A stretch of 64,000 bases of DNA from Allobosea sp. OK403 (GTDB taxonomy: Bacteria > Pseudomonadota > Alphaproteobacteria > Rhizobiales > Beijerinckiaceae): positions 124,001-188,000 of the forward strand of contig NZ_FOQV01000001.1 in assembly GCF_900113835.1 (NCBI RefSeq), written 5' to 3'. Below the pieces are notes generated by a model. That model was not told where the DNA came from. It made no database searches and worked only from the letters and a program-made list of their open reading frames with translations. The position numbers and the translations under genes are program-made. How positions within the stretch are numbered: the stretch's first letter is position 1; each line of letters begins with the position of its first letter. Of the stretch, positions 36,011 to 45,017 are shown piece after piece.

Positions 36011-36303
36011 TATAAATTGACTTTGCGCAGGTCGATGGCTTCGCATTAGAACCTCACCTGAAAGACCGGGTCGCCAAATCGCGGCACAGCCACTGGCGAC
36101 GGCCGGGCGAGAAGTGGCAGGCCTCCCATATGGACTTGCCAAGTTGCGACCAGGCTTGACGAAGCGCCGGAATCAAGCCGGGTTCGGTCTCACCTCGTTC
36201 AGGATGAACGCATGGCCGAAACAGAGGGCTCGGGCATGGCGGATGTTCATGCCGGCTGGTAGGGCTGGTGCACGAGGTCGCAGGCGTCCTAAGCAGAGAT
36301 TCT

Positions 36304-36337
36304 TCGCGCCCTTGGCCGGCAGGATCTCGACGAGCCC
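36304..36337 (-). pseudogene. Short remnant of a gntR-family gene (middle part)
   Basis: About 34 bases match 53458-53491 of the intact gntR gene nearly base for base in the same orientation, over the segment encoding LVEILPAKGA. Flanking bases do not continue the match. Confidence 0.55.
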
Positions 36338-36526
36338 TCGAAGCGCTGGGTAAGCCGATAGCAGACGCTTCGAGCACAGGTCGGCCGACGATCGCGTTGC
36401 GCTTCAATTGTAGGCGTCGTGGTAACGAGGCGTCGTTGCTATCGATGACACCTGTCATTACGATGCGGCAGGCTGCTCGGGATGAGGCTATCCTATTGGT
36501 CAGCTCGCTCTGCGAAGGAGGCTTTC

Positions 36527-37879
36527 ATGCCACTTCGAGGTCGCGTCGGACGGCATGTCAGCACTGGCGCCAACTGCCAGAACTGGAAGAGCGACCAGGA
36601 GGTCGTGATCGCCCTGCTGAACCATATCCCGATCGCCGATGGTGGAACCGGGGGAGCCTTGGGCGGACGTATCATCGGCGGGTTTGCTAGCGACGCGCTG
36701 TACCAAGCTATCCTGAGCTTCGAGAAACGATATCCCCAGCTCAGGCAGAGGGGCTTTGTCGAACCGAACGGGCCGGTGTTGACGCAATTGGAGGGGTTGG
36801 CATTGCGTCCGCCACCCGCACCGCCCAAAAAACCGGGGCAATGGGACGCGATCACGACCAGGACCGTGTCGAAATCGTTGAATGCCGGTTTGGACGGCGA
36901 CATGACGCTCAGCCATTCCGATGTCGTCAACATCATTCGCCGCACGCTCAGCGACGGCGTTATCACGCCCGACGAGATCAACGACCTGGCGACGATCCTG
37001 GCCGTCGCGAAGAGCCTGCAGCAGCGTTCCAAGAGCATGCTGACGACGCTCGTCAATGCGATCCGCAAGACGGCGGCCGGCAAGGGACCCTACAGGCTGG
37101 AGACGGATCGGCAACTCTTTGCGGCCGGCATAGTCTGCGATTTTCTCGAACGCCCGGGATCGAGCCGCTTTCCCTCTCTGGATCGAAACGAGGTCGGCGT
37201 TGGGCTGCTGATGCGGATCGCCAATCCGGGCTTGATCAAGCAGGACCAGGCGAGCCTGTGCGGGCCGGCCGCGCTGCTGTTCAGCGAAGCGGCCGACAAC
37301 CCCGCCGCTTATGCCCGTTTCGCCATCGACCTCTACGAGAAGGGGCGGGCGAAGCTGAACCGGCTGGAGATCGCACCGGACCAGGACGTGCGGACCTATC
37401 GACCGCCGCCGACGATGGATCATGTCGACTGGATGACCATGGCCAGCATCCGCGATTCCGAGAACTGGTTCTTGGACTATGACAACGCCGACAAGGAATT
37501 CGCCGGCATCACCTTGCCTGGCGAACTGGCGGACTGGTTCCGGCGCGCCGGCTATTCCAAAGTCGAGCAGGACGGCAACATCATCGCCAGCATGGGCCTC
37601 AGCGAAATCGACGATGCCAATCGGCTCTATGCGGACGGCTACCGCATTTGCCTCTTCATCGGCGCGAACATCCTGAGCTAGAAGGACTAGTCGAAAAGCT
37701 CGACCACCGCCGAGCATTGGGCCGTTCAGCGGTCGCTGATCGATCGGTCGAACGGCACGGTCAAGCTCAAGGTCTTCACCTGGGGCGATGGCGAGTATCA
37801 GATCCCGCACGGCGGCAAGACACTGCCGGTCGGCGATTTCCTTGGCAATTTCTACGGTTACGTCGCGGGAAAACCGTAG
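36527..37879 (+). pseudogene. Papain-like cysteine protease effector, broken by two in-frame TAG codons
   Basis: An intact frame of 384 codons begins at the ATG at 36527 (AAGGAG seven bases before) and stops at TAG 37679-37681. Two codons later is a second TAG (37688-37690), after which the same frame continues to TAG at 37877-37879. Residues 1-95 resemble a peptidoglycan-binding-like module; a Pro-rich linker follows. SLCGPAALLF (Cys about 245) looks like a papain-like nucleophile, and the continuation supplies AEHWAVQRS with a plausible catalytic His, then FTWGDG. The stops therefore separate Cys from His. It is a lone gene beside gntR fragments. A secreted effector or toxin role is inference, and readthrough is unproved. 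Confidence 0.6.
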
Positions 37880-37918
37880 CGCGACATCTTCCGTTCGCTG
37901 TTTGCGAGCATCCGCCCC

Positions 37919-37972
37919 TCAAAACACCTCGGCGACGCGCAGCCTAGTCGATTCCCTATGCCGGCCGATGAC
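37919..37972 (-). pseudogene. Remnant of a gntR-family gene (3' end)
   Basis: About 54 bases align with the 3' end of the intact gntR gene (53021-53074) with about four differences. The same terminal codons are kept on the reverse strand (ESTRLRVAEVF then stop). Upstream coding sequence is missing. Confidence 0.65.
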
Positions 37973-38084
37973 GATCTCGGCTTGGTCACGCGGCTCTGGC
38001 CTGATCATATTCAAGCAGTCGCTAAACTTGTGCGATGCGGCATAAGTTGCTGCATTGCAGTGTTTTATCCGCAATCCGCGGCGC

Positions 38085-38118
38085 TTGACATGTTTAGTGA
38101 ATTGATATTCGCTAAACA
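38085..38118. promoter_or_regulatory. Promoter -35 and 28-base operator ahead of the ABC-Dha operon
   Basis: TTGACA at 38085-38090 abuts a dyad with 12-base arms (TGTTTAGTGAAT and ATTCGCTAAACA, one mismatch) around a 4-base centre. A further GCTAAAC half-site lies at about 38021. The layout of -35 element overlapped by a strong dyad suggests repressor control of the operon starting at 38273. The regulator is not identified; the HTH gene at 46904 is one candidate. Confidence 0.5.
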
Positions 38119-38272
38119 AATCGCTGAACTTGGACGGCTCGTTCCGAGGCGGCGTGAGGAAACGTCCCGCGTCGGCCGTGCCCCTTCATTTGGCTGTGCC
38201 CTTCGCGGTCGCGCAGGTTCACCCGTCACCCCAATGACGGCTGGTGACGGCATGCCAAGGGAGGCCAAGAAC

Positions 38273-39601
38273 ATGAACATGATCAGAACATGGATGCTTG
38301 CCGCGACCATAGCCGGGAGCACGGCGTTGGCTGCGACTGCAGCTCAGGCGCAAGGCAAATCATTGACGTTGTGCTGGGCGGCCTGGGATCCGGCGAATGC
38401 GCTGGTGGAACTCTCCAAGGACTTCACCGCCAAAACCAATATCGCCATGAAGTTCGAGTTCGTGCCCTGGCCGAACTTCGCCGACCGCATGCTCAACGAG
38501 CTCAACTCCAAGGGCAAGCTCTGCGACCTGATCATCGGCGACTCGCAATGGATCGGCGGCTCGGCCGAGAACAAGCATTATGTGAAGCTGAACGATTTCT
38601 TCGCCAAGGAAGGCATCAAGATCGATGACTTCATGCCGGCGACTGTCACCGGCTATGCCGAATGGCCGAAGAACACCCCGAATTACTGGGCGCTCCCGGC
38701 AATGGGCGACGCGCTCGGCTGGACCTACCGCAAGGACTGGTTCGCCAAGCCGGCGCTGCAGGCCGAGTTCAAGGCCAAGTATAACCGCGATCTTGCTGTG
38801 CCAAAGACCCAGACCGAGCTGAAGCAGGTCGCCGAGTTCTTCCAGGGTCGCGACGTCGACGGCAAGAAGGTCTATGGCGCCGCGATCTTCACCGAGCGCG
38901 GCTCGGAAGGCATCACCATGGGCGTCGCCAACGCGCTCTATCCCTTCGGTTTCAAATATGAGGATCCGAAGAAGCCTTACGCCATGGCCGGCTTCGTCAA
39001 TTCCGAGGGCGCCGTGAAGGGGCTCGAATTCTATAAATCGCTGTTCAAGTGCTGCACGCCGCCGGGCTACTCGAACGCCTATATGCAGGAGGGCCTCGAC
39101 GCCTTCAAATCCGGCCAGGTCGCGATGCAGATGAACTGGTTCGCCTTTTTCCCCGGCCTGTTCAAGGATCCCAATGTCGGCGGCGACAAGATCGGCTTTT
39201 TTGTCAATCCGGGCGAGGTCGTCAAAGGCTCGCAGCTCGGCGGACAGGGGCTCTCGGTGGTGTCGTACTCGGCCAACCAGGCCGAAGCGCTTGCCTATAT
39301 CAAATGGTTCGCCTCGCTCGAGGTGCAGAAGAAGTGGTGGGAGCTCGGCGGCTACACCTGCCATAAGGGTGTGCTGAACGATGCGGCCTTCCCCAAATCG
39401 GCGCCATTTGCCGCCGATTTCCTCGTCGCCATGGGGGAAGTCGTCGATTTCTGGGCCGAGCCGTCCTACGCCCAGCTCCTCCAAGCGATGCAGGCGCGCA
39501 TCCACGACTATGTCGTGGCGGATAAGGGCACGGCCAAGCAGGCGCTCGATCTGCTGATCCAGGATTGGACCAAGGTCTTCAAGGAAGACGGCAAGCTCTG
39601 A
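38273..39601 (+). CDS. ABC transporter substrate-binding protein (carbohydrate/polyol type)
   Basis: This 442-residue periplasmic protein has a signal peptide (cleavage after AQAQ near residue 26) and an extracellular solute-binding family 1 fold. Segments such as LCDLIIGDSQWIGG and YGAAIFTERGSEG resemble the alphaproteobacterial binding proteins of glycerol/polyol importers. AAGGGAGG eight bases ahead fixes the ATG at 38273. It is first of an eleven-gene operon containing two permeases, a small membrane protein, two ATPases and a complete PTS-type dihydroxyacetone kinase, so a triose or polyol ligand is likely. Confidence 0.86.
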   Translation: MNMIRTWMLAATIAGSTALAATAAQAQGKSLTLCWAAWDPANALVELSKDFTAKTNIAMKFEFVPWPNFADRMLNELNSKGKLCDLIIGDSQWIGGSAENKHYVKLNDFFAKEGIKIDDFMPATVTGYAEWPKNTPNYWALPAMGDALGWTYRKDWFAKPALQAEFKAKYNRDLAVPKTQTELKQVAEFFQGRDVDGKKVYGAAIFTERGSEGITMGVANALYPFGFKYEDPKKPYAMAGFVNSEGAVKGLEFYKSLFKCCTPPGYSNAYMQEGLDAFKSGQVAMQMNWFAFFPGLFKDPNVGGDKIGFFVNPGEVVKGSQLGGQGLSVVSYSANQAEALAYIKWFASLEVQKKWWELGGYTCHKGVLNDAAFPKSAPFAADFLVAMGEVVDFWAEPSYAQLLQAMQARIHDYVVADKGTAKQALDLLIQDWTKVFKEDGKL

Positions 39602-39631
39602 GCTGCCGGCTGCCTGTTCGCCCGAGCCAAA

Positions 39632-39660
39632 GGCTGCGCCTCGCATGAGCAGGCGCAGCC
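39632..39660 (+). terminator. Perfect 10-base hairpin between binding-protein and permease genes
   Basis: GGCTGCGCCT and AGGCGCAGCC pair perfectly around a 9-base loop, with no T tract. Such hairpins commonly stabilise the binding-protein mRNA and lower downstream expression. Confidence 0.5.
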
Positions 39661-39733
39661 AGTCCCCGACTTTGCCTTGAAACGGTGCCGAGTCATGAAT
39701 GCGAGCGACATCACCGGCCTCAGGAGCGCGAGG

Positions 39734-40654
39734 ATGCACGCACCCGATGCCCCGATCGCCCACCGCGTCAGGGGCCTCTCCGACACGACGATCGCCTGGC
39801 TCTTCATCGCGCCGACGATGGTCCTGCTGCTCGCGATCAACCTCTTCCCGTTGATCTGGACGATCCAGCTCTCCTTCACGAATTACCGCGCCAACCGCCC
39901 CAATGCGCCGCTGCGCAATGTCGGGCTCGAGCACTACCAGGCCATCCTGTCGGACCCGGAGATCTGGCAGCGTATGCAGGCCACCGCGCATTTCGTCTTC
40001 TGGACGATCCTGCTGCAGACCGTGATCGGCTTTTCTCTGGCCTATCTGATTGACCGTAAGTTCCGTGGCCATGGCTTCTGGACCACGCTGATCCTGATCC
40101 CGATGATGCTGTCGCCTGCCGTCGTCGGCAATTTCTGGACCTTCCTCTACCAGCCGCAGATCGGCCTGTTCAATTACGTCGTCTCGTTCTTCTCCGGGCT
40201 TGCGCCGTCCTCCTTCCAGATGCTGGGCGACGTCACCCTGAGCCCCTGGGCGATCATCATCGTCGATACCTGGATGTGGACGCCTTATGTGATGCTGATC
40301 TGCCTGGCAGGGCTCCGCTCGATCCCGAACTACATCTACGAGGCAGCCGAGGTCGACCGCGCCAGCAACTGGCGCCAATTCATCTCGATCACGCTGCCGA
40401 TGTGCCTGCCCTTCATCATGCTGGCGGTGCTGTTCCGCGGCATCGAGAACTTCAAGATGTTCGACATGGTCAACCTGCTGACCTCGGGCGGGCCGGGCTC
40501 GACCACCGAACTCGCCTCGATCACGCTCAAGCGCGCCGCCTTCGAGGCCTGGCGCACCGGCTATTCCTCCGCCTTCGCGATCATCCTGTTCGTCGCCGTG
40601 TTCGGGCTGGCGAACATCTATGTGAAGGCCTTGAACAAGGTGAAGGCACGATGA
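39734..40654 (+). CDS. ABC transporter permease, MalF-like
   Basis: This 306-residue inner-membrane protein has six predicted helices and the EAA loop YEAAEVDRASNWRQFISITLP that docks with the ATPases. A strong AGGAG seven bases before 39734 supports this start; ATG 39695 and TTG 39677 are weaker alternatives. It overlaps the next permease gene by four bases (ATGA). Confidence 0.87.
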   Translation: MHAPDAPIAHRVRGLSDTTIAWLFIAPTMVLLLAINLFPLIWTIQLSFTNYRANRPNAPLRNVGLEHYQAILSDPEIWQRMQATAHFVFWTILLQTVIGFSLAYLIDRKFRGHGFWTTLILIPMMLSPAVVGNFWTFLYQPQIGLFNYVVSFFSGLAPSSFQMLGDVTLSPWAIIIVDTWMWTPYVMLICLAGLRSIPNYIYEAAEVDRASNWRQFISITLPMCLPFIMLAVLFRGIENFKMFDMVNLLTSGGPGSTTELASITLKRAAFEAWRTGYSSAFAIILFVAVFGLANIYVKALNKVKAR

Positions 40655-41619
40655 GCGGCGCGACCTCCACCGCCCATTCCGTCGTCGCGCCAAGCGGCCG
40701 GGTCAAGCTGCTCGCCGGCGCGATCGTGGTGCTCTACGCGCTGGTGGCCCTCGTGCCGCTGGTCTGGATCGGCCTGACCAGCATCAAGACGCCGCCGGAC
40801 TCGATCTCTTACCCGCCCAAGGTCGTGCCGTTCGTGCATTTCGAGCCCTCGATCGAAGGCTATTGCAATCTCTTCAACACGCGCTCGCGCCAGACCGCGG
40901 ATTATCTCGCCTCGCTCCCGCCGGCGAACTCGGCCTGCGAAGAGATCACACGCTCGCGCAGCATGGTCGTCGTCGGCCCGTCCAATTATGTGCCCCGCTT
41001 CCTCAACTCGCTGATCATCGCCTTCGGCTCGACCCTGCTCTCGGTGGGCCTGGGCACCTGCGCTGCCTATGCCTTCTCGCGCTTCAAGGTGCCTTTGAAG
41101 GACGATCTGCTCTTCTTCATCCTGTCGACGCGGATGATGCCGCCGATCGCCGTCGCGATCCCGATCTTCCTGATGTACCGCGAGCTTGGTCTCTCCGACA
41201 CGCGGCTCGGCATGATCCTGCTCTACACCTCGGTCAATGTTTCGCTCGCCGTCTGGCTGCTCAAGGGCTTCATCGACGAGATCCCGCGCGAATACGAGGA
41301 AGCCGCCATGATCGACGGCTATACGCGGCTGCAGGCCTTCCGGAAGGTCGTGCTGCCGCAGGCCACGACCGGCATCGTCGCGACCGCGATCTTCTGCCTG
41401 ATCTTCGCTTGGAACGAATATGCCTTCGCCGTGCTCCTGACCTCCGGCACTGCCCAGACTGCCCCGCCCTTCATCCCGATCATCATCGGCGAGGGCGGAC
41501 AGGACTGGCCGGCGGTGGCGGCCGGGACGACGCTGTTCCTGATTCCGATCCTGGTTTTCACGGTGCTGCTGCGCAAACACCTGCTGCGCGGCATCACCTT
41601 TGGGGCGGTGCGCAAATGA
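40651..41619 (+). CDS. ABC transporter permease, MalG-like
   Basis: This 322-residue permease has six predicted helices and EAA loop EYEEAAMIDGYTRLQAFRKV. It has an unusually long periplasmic loop after the first helix (about residues 50-115) containing two Cys residues, which may shape contact with the binding protein. Overlaps of four bases at both ends show translational coupling with the neighbouring genes. Confidence 0.88.
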   Translation: MSGATSTAHSVVAPSGRVKLLAGAIVVLYALVALVPLVWIGLTSIKTPPDSISYPPKVVPFVHFEPSIEGYCNLFNTRSRQTADYLASLPPANSACEEITRSRSMVVVGPSNYVPRFLNSLIIAFGSTLLSVGLGTCAAYAFSRFKVPLKDDLLFFILSTRMMPPIAVAIPIFLMYRELGLSDTRLGMILLYTSVNVSLAVWLLKGFIDEIPREYEEAAMIDGYTRLQAFRKVVLPQATTGIVATAIFCLIFAWNEYAFAVLLTSGTAQTAPPFIPIIIGEGGQDWPAVAAGTTLFLIPILVFTVLLRKHLLRGITFGAVRK

Positions 41620-41840
41620 ATCTGCATGCCAGCCATTCCCGCCAATCGGACGGAGCGTCTCGATCGCGCTGGCCGAAGCTGCTTCGGCGCGGGCCGATGG
41701 AGACCTTGGCCACGGTGCTGATCGCGGCCGGCGTGCTGATGTTGCTGCAGCCCTTCTCGCTGACGCTCTACGGCTATTCCTTCGTCACCACGCTCATCGG
41801 CGTCGTCATGTTCACTTTCGTCACCAAGTTTCCGGAGTGA
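41616..41840 (+). CDS. Small two-helix membrane protein of the ABC operon (GlpU-like)
   Basis: This 74-residue protein has a basic N-terminal tail (about 27 residues) and two hydrophobic segments (TVLIAAGVLMLLQPFSL and YSFVTTLIGVVMFTFV). It overlaps the permease stop by four bases and precedes the first ATPase by three. Small membrane proteins occupy the same position in rhizobial glycerol importers (glpU in glpSTPQUV), so it may be an accessory subunit. I see no catalytic motif. Confidence 0.7.
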   Translation: MNLHASHSRQSDGASRSRWPKLLRRGPMETLATVLIAAGVLMLLQPFSLTLYGYSFVTTLIGVVMFTFVTKFPE

Positions 41841-41843
41841 ACC

Positions 41844-42965
41844 ATGGCAGAGATCCGGGTCGACAATCTGGTGAAACGGTTCGGATCCTTCACCGCGGTG
41901 CGGGATACGAGCTTCACGGTCGAGGACGGTGATTTCTTCTGCCTGCTCGGTCCCTCGGGCTGCGGCAAGACCACGACCTTGCGGATGGTGGCAGGGCTCG
42001 AACTCCCCTCCGCGGGGTCGATCCGGCTCGACGGCGAGGACGTCACCTTCAAGCGCGCCCGCGAGCGCGACATCGCCATGGTGTTCCAGCTCTTCGCGCT
42101 CTACCCGCATATGAACGTGCGCAAGAACATCTCCTTTCCCCTGGTCTCGATGGGTGTGCCGAAGGCCGAAACCAGGCGGCGGGTCGAGGACGCTGCGAAG
42201 ACCTTGCGGATCGAGCATCTCCTCGACAAACCGGTCTCGGGCCTCTCGGGCGGCGACCGGCAGCGGGTCGCGCTCGGGCGCGCCATCGTGCGCGAGCCCA
42301 AGGCCTTCATGATGGACGAGCCGCTGGGCGCGCTCGACGCCGAGTTCCGCCATCTGATGTGCGGCGAGCTGCGCGCGCTGCACGACCGGCTGAAGGCGAC
42401 GACGGTCTATGTCACCCATGACCAGCTCGAGGCCATGTCGATGGCCGACAAGATCGCGGTGATGAATGAGGGCGTGATCGAGCAGCTTGGCCCGCCCCAG
42501 GACATCTATGACCACCCGACCTCAATGTTCGTCGGCGATTTCATCGGCTCGCCCGCGATGAACTTCATCCATTTCGAGGGAACGGCAACGGCAGGCTCGA
42601 CTGCGGTCACCATCGATGCCGCCGTCATTCCGCTGCCCGAACTGCGCGAGACCCGCGCGCTTGGGCCGCTGGCGCTGGGGGTTCGACCGGAGCAGGTCGT
42701 CATCGGCGATCCCGGGCGGCAGGGCGGCGCCTTGCCCGGCGAGATCTTCGGCGCCGAATATCTCGGCACCAACCAGATCGTGACCGTCACCACCCCGCGC
42801 GGCATGCTCAAGGTCCGGCTGCCAGCCCATCTGAGGGCGGCGGCTGGCGACCGGGTCAGCCTCTCCTTCAAGCCGGAGCGGCTCTCGCTGTTCGATGCGG
42901 CGACCGGCAAGGTCATCCGCTCCGCGCTGCATGAGGCCAGCACTGCGAGGCGAGCCCATGGCTGA
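41844..42965 (+). CDS. ABC transporter ATP-binding protein (first of a pair)
   Basis: This 373-residue CUT1-type ATPase has Walker A GPSGCGKTT, Q-loop FQLFALYPHM, signature LSGGDRQRVALG, Walker B MMDEPLGALD and switch His in YVTHDQLEA, followed by a C-terminal regulatory domain of about 130 residues (TOBE). Having two different ATPases in one importer is a feature of the glpST-type glycerol transporters. It overlaps the next gene by eight bases. Confidence 0.88.
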   Translation: MAEIRVDNLVKRFGSFTAVRDTSFTVEDGDFFCLLGPSGCGKTTTLRMVAGLELPSAGSIRLDGEDVTFKRARERDIAMVFQLFALYPHMNVRKNISFPLVSMGVPKAETRRRVEDAAKTLRIEHLLDKPVSGLSGGDRQRVALGRAIVREPKAFMMDEPLGALDAEFRHLMCGELRALHDRLKATTVYVTHDQLEAMSMADKIAVMNEGVIEQLGPPQDIYDHPTSMFVGDFIGSPAMNFIHFEGTATAGSTAVTIDAAVIPLPELRETRALGPLALGVRPEQVVIGDPGRQGGALPGEIFGAEYLGTNQIVTVTTPRGMLKVRLPAHLRAAAGDRVSLSFKPERLSLFDAATGKVIRSALHEASTARRAHG

Positions 42966-43971
42966 GATCGCGCTGACGCAGGTTTCGAAGCGCTTTGGCG
43001 CGGTGAAGGCGGTGGACGATGTCTCGCTCACCATCACTGACGGCGAATTCGTCGTGCTGCTGGGGCCGACCGGAGCGGGCAAGACGACGACCTTGCGCCT
43101 CGTCGCCGGGCTGGAGACGCCAGATGACGGCCGGGTCTTCATCGGCGGCGTCGATGTCACCGGCCTGCCGCCGGCGGCCCGCGACGTGACCTTCGTCTTC
43201 CAGCAATATTCGCTCTATCCGCATTTGAGCGTCTTCGACAATCTCGCCTTCCCGTTGCGCTCGCCGACGCGGCGCACGCCCGAGGACGAGATCAAGCGCA
43301 CTGTGCGCGAGGTGGCGCGGCTGCTGCGGATCGAGGACAAGCTGGGCAACCGCGCGACGCAGCTTTCCGGCGGGCAGATGCAGCGCGTCGCAATCGGCCG
43401 TGCCCTGGTGCGCCGCCCGGCGATCTATCTGATGGACGAGCCGCTCTCCTCGCTCGACGCCAAGCTGCGCTCGGAACTGCGCATCGAACTGAAGCGTATC
43501 CAGCAGGATCTGGGCGCGACCATGCTCTACGTCACCCATGACCAGACCGAGGCGATGACGCTGGCCTCGCGCATCGGCGTGATCCATCAGGGCCGGCTCG
43601 TGCAGATCGGCTCGCCGCGCAGCATCTATGAAGATCCCGCCGACATCTATGTTGCGACCCGCCTTGGCAGTCCGGGCATCAATCTGGTGCCGCGGGCGCT
43701 CTTCCCCGAGATCGACGCGCCGGCGGCTGCGGCCACCATCGGCATGCGCACCGAACATCTCGCCATCGCCAGGGCCAGCAATGGCTCGGTGACGGGCAGG
43801 GTCAACTGGATCGAGCGGCTCGGCGACCAGAACCACCTGCATATCGATGTGAATCAGCAGCAGATCGTCAGCCTCGTGGATCCCGACGAGGGCCTGAGCG
43901 TCGGCGACGACGTGTCTGTGAGCCTGCATCGACCACTCTTCTTCGATGCGCACGGCCAGCGGGTGAGGTGA
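42958..43971 (+). CDS. ABC transporter ATP-binding protein (second of a pair)
   Basis: This 337-residue ATPase has Walker A GPTGAGKTT, Q-loop FQQYSLYPHL, signature LSGGQMQRVAIG, Walker B LMDEPLSSLD and switch His in YVTHDQTEA, with a shorter C-terminal TOBE region than its partner. The two ATPases probably form a heterodimer. The ATG at 42958 lies inside the end of the previous gene, and dhaL begins three bases after its stop, so importer and kinase are one transcription unit. Confidence 0.88.
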   Translation: MAEIALTQVSKRFGAVKAVDDVSLTITDGEFVVLLGPTGAGKTTTLRLVAGLETPDDGRVFIGGVDVTGLPPAARDVTFVFQQYSLYPHLSVFDNLAFPLRSPTRRTPEDEIKRTVREVARLLRIEDKLGNRATQLSGGQMQRVAIGRALVRRPAIYLMDEPLSSLDAKLRSELRIELKRIQQDLGATMLYVTHDQTEAMTLASRIGVIHQGRLVQIGSPRSIYEDPADIYVATRLGSPGINLVPRALFPEIDAPAAAATIGMRTEHLAIARASNGSVTGRVNWIERLGDQNHLHIDVNQQQIVSLVDPDEGLSVGDDVSVSLHRPLFFDAHGQRVR

Positions 43972-43974
43972 AGC

Positions 43975-44577
43975 ATGGACCACGCGCTGAAGAAGCATCT
44001 GATCACGGCGATGGCCGACGCGATCCTGGCGCATGCCGAGGAGCTGACCGTGCTCGATCAGGCGATCGGCGACGGCGATCACGGCCTGAACATGAAGCGC
44101 GGTTTCGAGGCCGTGCTGGCGGAAGCCGACGCGATCGCAGCCAAGCCATTGCCCGACGCCCTGAAGACGATCGGCACGACGCTGGTCATGAAGGTCGGCG
44201 GCGCATCGGGGCCGCTCTACGGCACGCTGTTCATGGCGCTCGGCAAGGAGTTGCCGCCGGAGCCGACGATCGCGGATCTGGCGCGGGCGCTGGCTGCCGC
44301 AATCGAGGCGGTGAAGACGCGGGGCAAGTCCGAACTCGGCCAGAAGACGATGCTCGATGTGCTCGGCCCCCTGCAGGCCGCGCTTGCCGAGGGCGGGGCC
44401 GATCTCGCCTCGCGCCTGCCGGCGGTCGCAACCGGAGCGGCCGAGGCGACGGCGCCGCTCAAGGCGGTTCGCGGACGCGCCTCGTTCCTGGGCGATCGCT
44501 CGATCGGCCATATGGACCCCGGCGCGCGCTCGTCGGCGCTTCTCGCTACGGCAATCTGCAACGCCATCGGAGGCTGA
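43975..44577 (+). CDS. dhaL: Dihydroxyacetone kinase, ADP-binding subunit DhaL
   Basis: This 200-residue all-helical subunit holds ADP as a permanent cofactor that is rephosphorylated by DhaM. The three magnesium-binding Asp residues are present at D28, D33 and D35 (LDQAIGDGDHG), followed by the phosphate-loop segment GGASGPLYGTLF and the C-terminal GRASFLGDRS-GHMDPGARSS signature. It is of normal DhaL length. It follows the second ATPase gene by three bases and precedes dhaM by four. Confidence 0.9.
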   Translation: MDHALKKHLITAMADAILAHAEELTVLDQAIGDGDHGLNMKRGFEAVLAEADAIAAKPLPDALKTIGTTLVMKVGGASGPLYGTLFMALGKELPPEPTIADLARALAAAIEAVKTRGKSELGQKTMLDVLGPLQAALAEGGADLASRLPAVATGAAEATAPLKAVRGRASFLGDRSIGHMDPGARSSALLATAICNAIGG

Positions 44578-44581
44578 AAGC

Positions 44582-44980
44582 ATGCCAGCCAGCAAAAATG
44601 TCGGCATCGTCATCGTGTCGCACTCGGCCAAGGTGGCAGAAGGCGCGGCCGATATGGTTCGCCAGATGGTCGGCGACAATGTTCTGCTCGCCTCGGTGGG
44701 AGGCAATGCCGAGGGTGGGCTTGGCACGGATGTCGCCGCCATCATGGCGGCTATCGACAAGGCCTGGTCGGAAGCCGGCGTCGCCATCCTGGTCGATCTC
44801 GGCGGAGCCGAGACCAATAGCGAGATGGCGGTGGAAATGATGCCGGAAGAGCGGCGCGAACGCATCGTCATCTGTAATGCACCGATCGTCGAAGGTGCGG
44901 TGATGGCTGCCACTGAAGCCTCGGGCGGCTCGCCGCTGGCGGTGGTGCAGGCGACTGCCGAGGAGCTCATGTCGGCATGA
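44582..44980 (+). CDS. dhaM: Phosphotransfer subunit DhaM (EIIA-mannose-like domain)
   Basis: This 132-residue protein matches the EIIA-Man-like domain of DhaM. The phospho-accepting His is H14 in VIVSHSAKVAEG, and LVDLGGAETNSE and ICNAPIVEGA follow. It carries phosphate from HPr to the ADP bound in DhaL. Unlike Escherichia coli DhaM, it is a single domain without fused HPr and EI-like parts; those functions are separate genes directly downstream. Confidence 0.88.
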   Translation: MPASKNVGIVIVSHSAKVAEGAADMVRQMVGDNVLLASVGGNAEGGLGTDVAAIMAAIDKAWSEAGVAILVDLGGAETNSEMAVEMMPEERRERIVICNAPIVEGAVMAATEASGGSPLAVVQATAEELMSA

Positions 44981-45017
44981 ACGCTGCGTCGGCCAAAGCA
45001 ACGAAGGGAATGTCGGC

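Larger units (their letters stand above)
35892..36526. other. Pilus promoter region followed by scrambled non-coding DNA
   Basis: The first 130 bases (35892-36020) are markedly AT-rich and should carry the reverse-strand pilus promoter. From about 36040 to 36520 the sequence is GC-rich, has many stops in every frame and includes a short gntR remnant. I see no intact gene in it. Confidence 0.6.

Noticed and set aside
36040..36300. Possible transposase or other gene remnant between the pilus promoter and the protease gene
   Set aside because: All frames contain many stops and no motif could be recognised. Only the short gntR match at 36304 is supportable.
37679..37690. Double TAG considered as pyrrolysine coding
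   Set aside because: Two closely spaced TAGs in a probable alphaproteobacterium, with no pyl genes in view, are better explained by inactivation or sequence error.
38360..40693. Very long open reverse-strand frame (777 codons) opposite the binding-protein and permease genes
   Set aside because: The forward genes have clear signal peptides, motifs and ribosome binding sites. The antisense product is low-complexity and charged, as expected for a shadow frame in GC-rich DNA.
42913..44970. Reverse-strand frame of 685 codons opposite the ATPase, dhaL and dhaM genes
   Set aside because: It spans four well-supported forward genes and resembles no protein.
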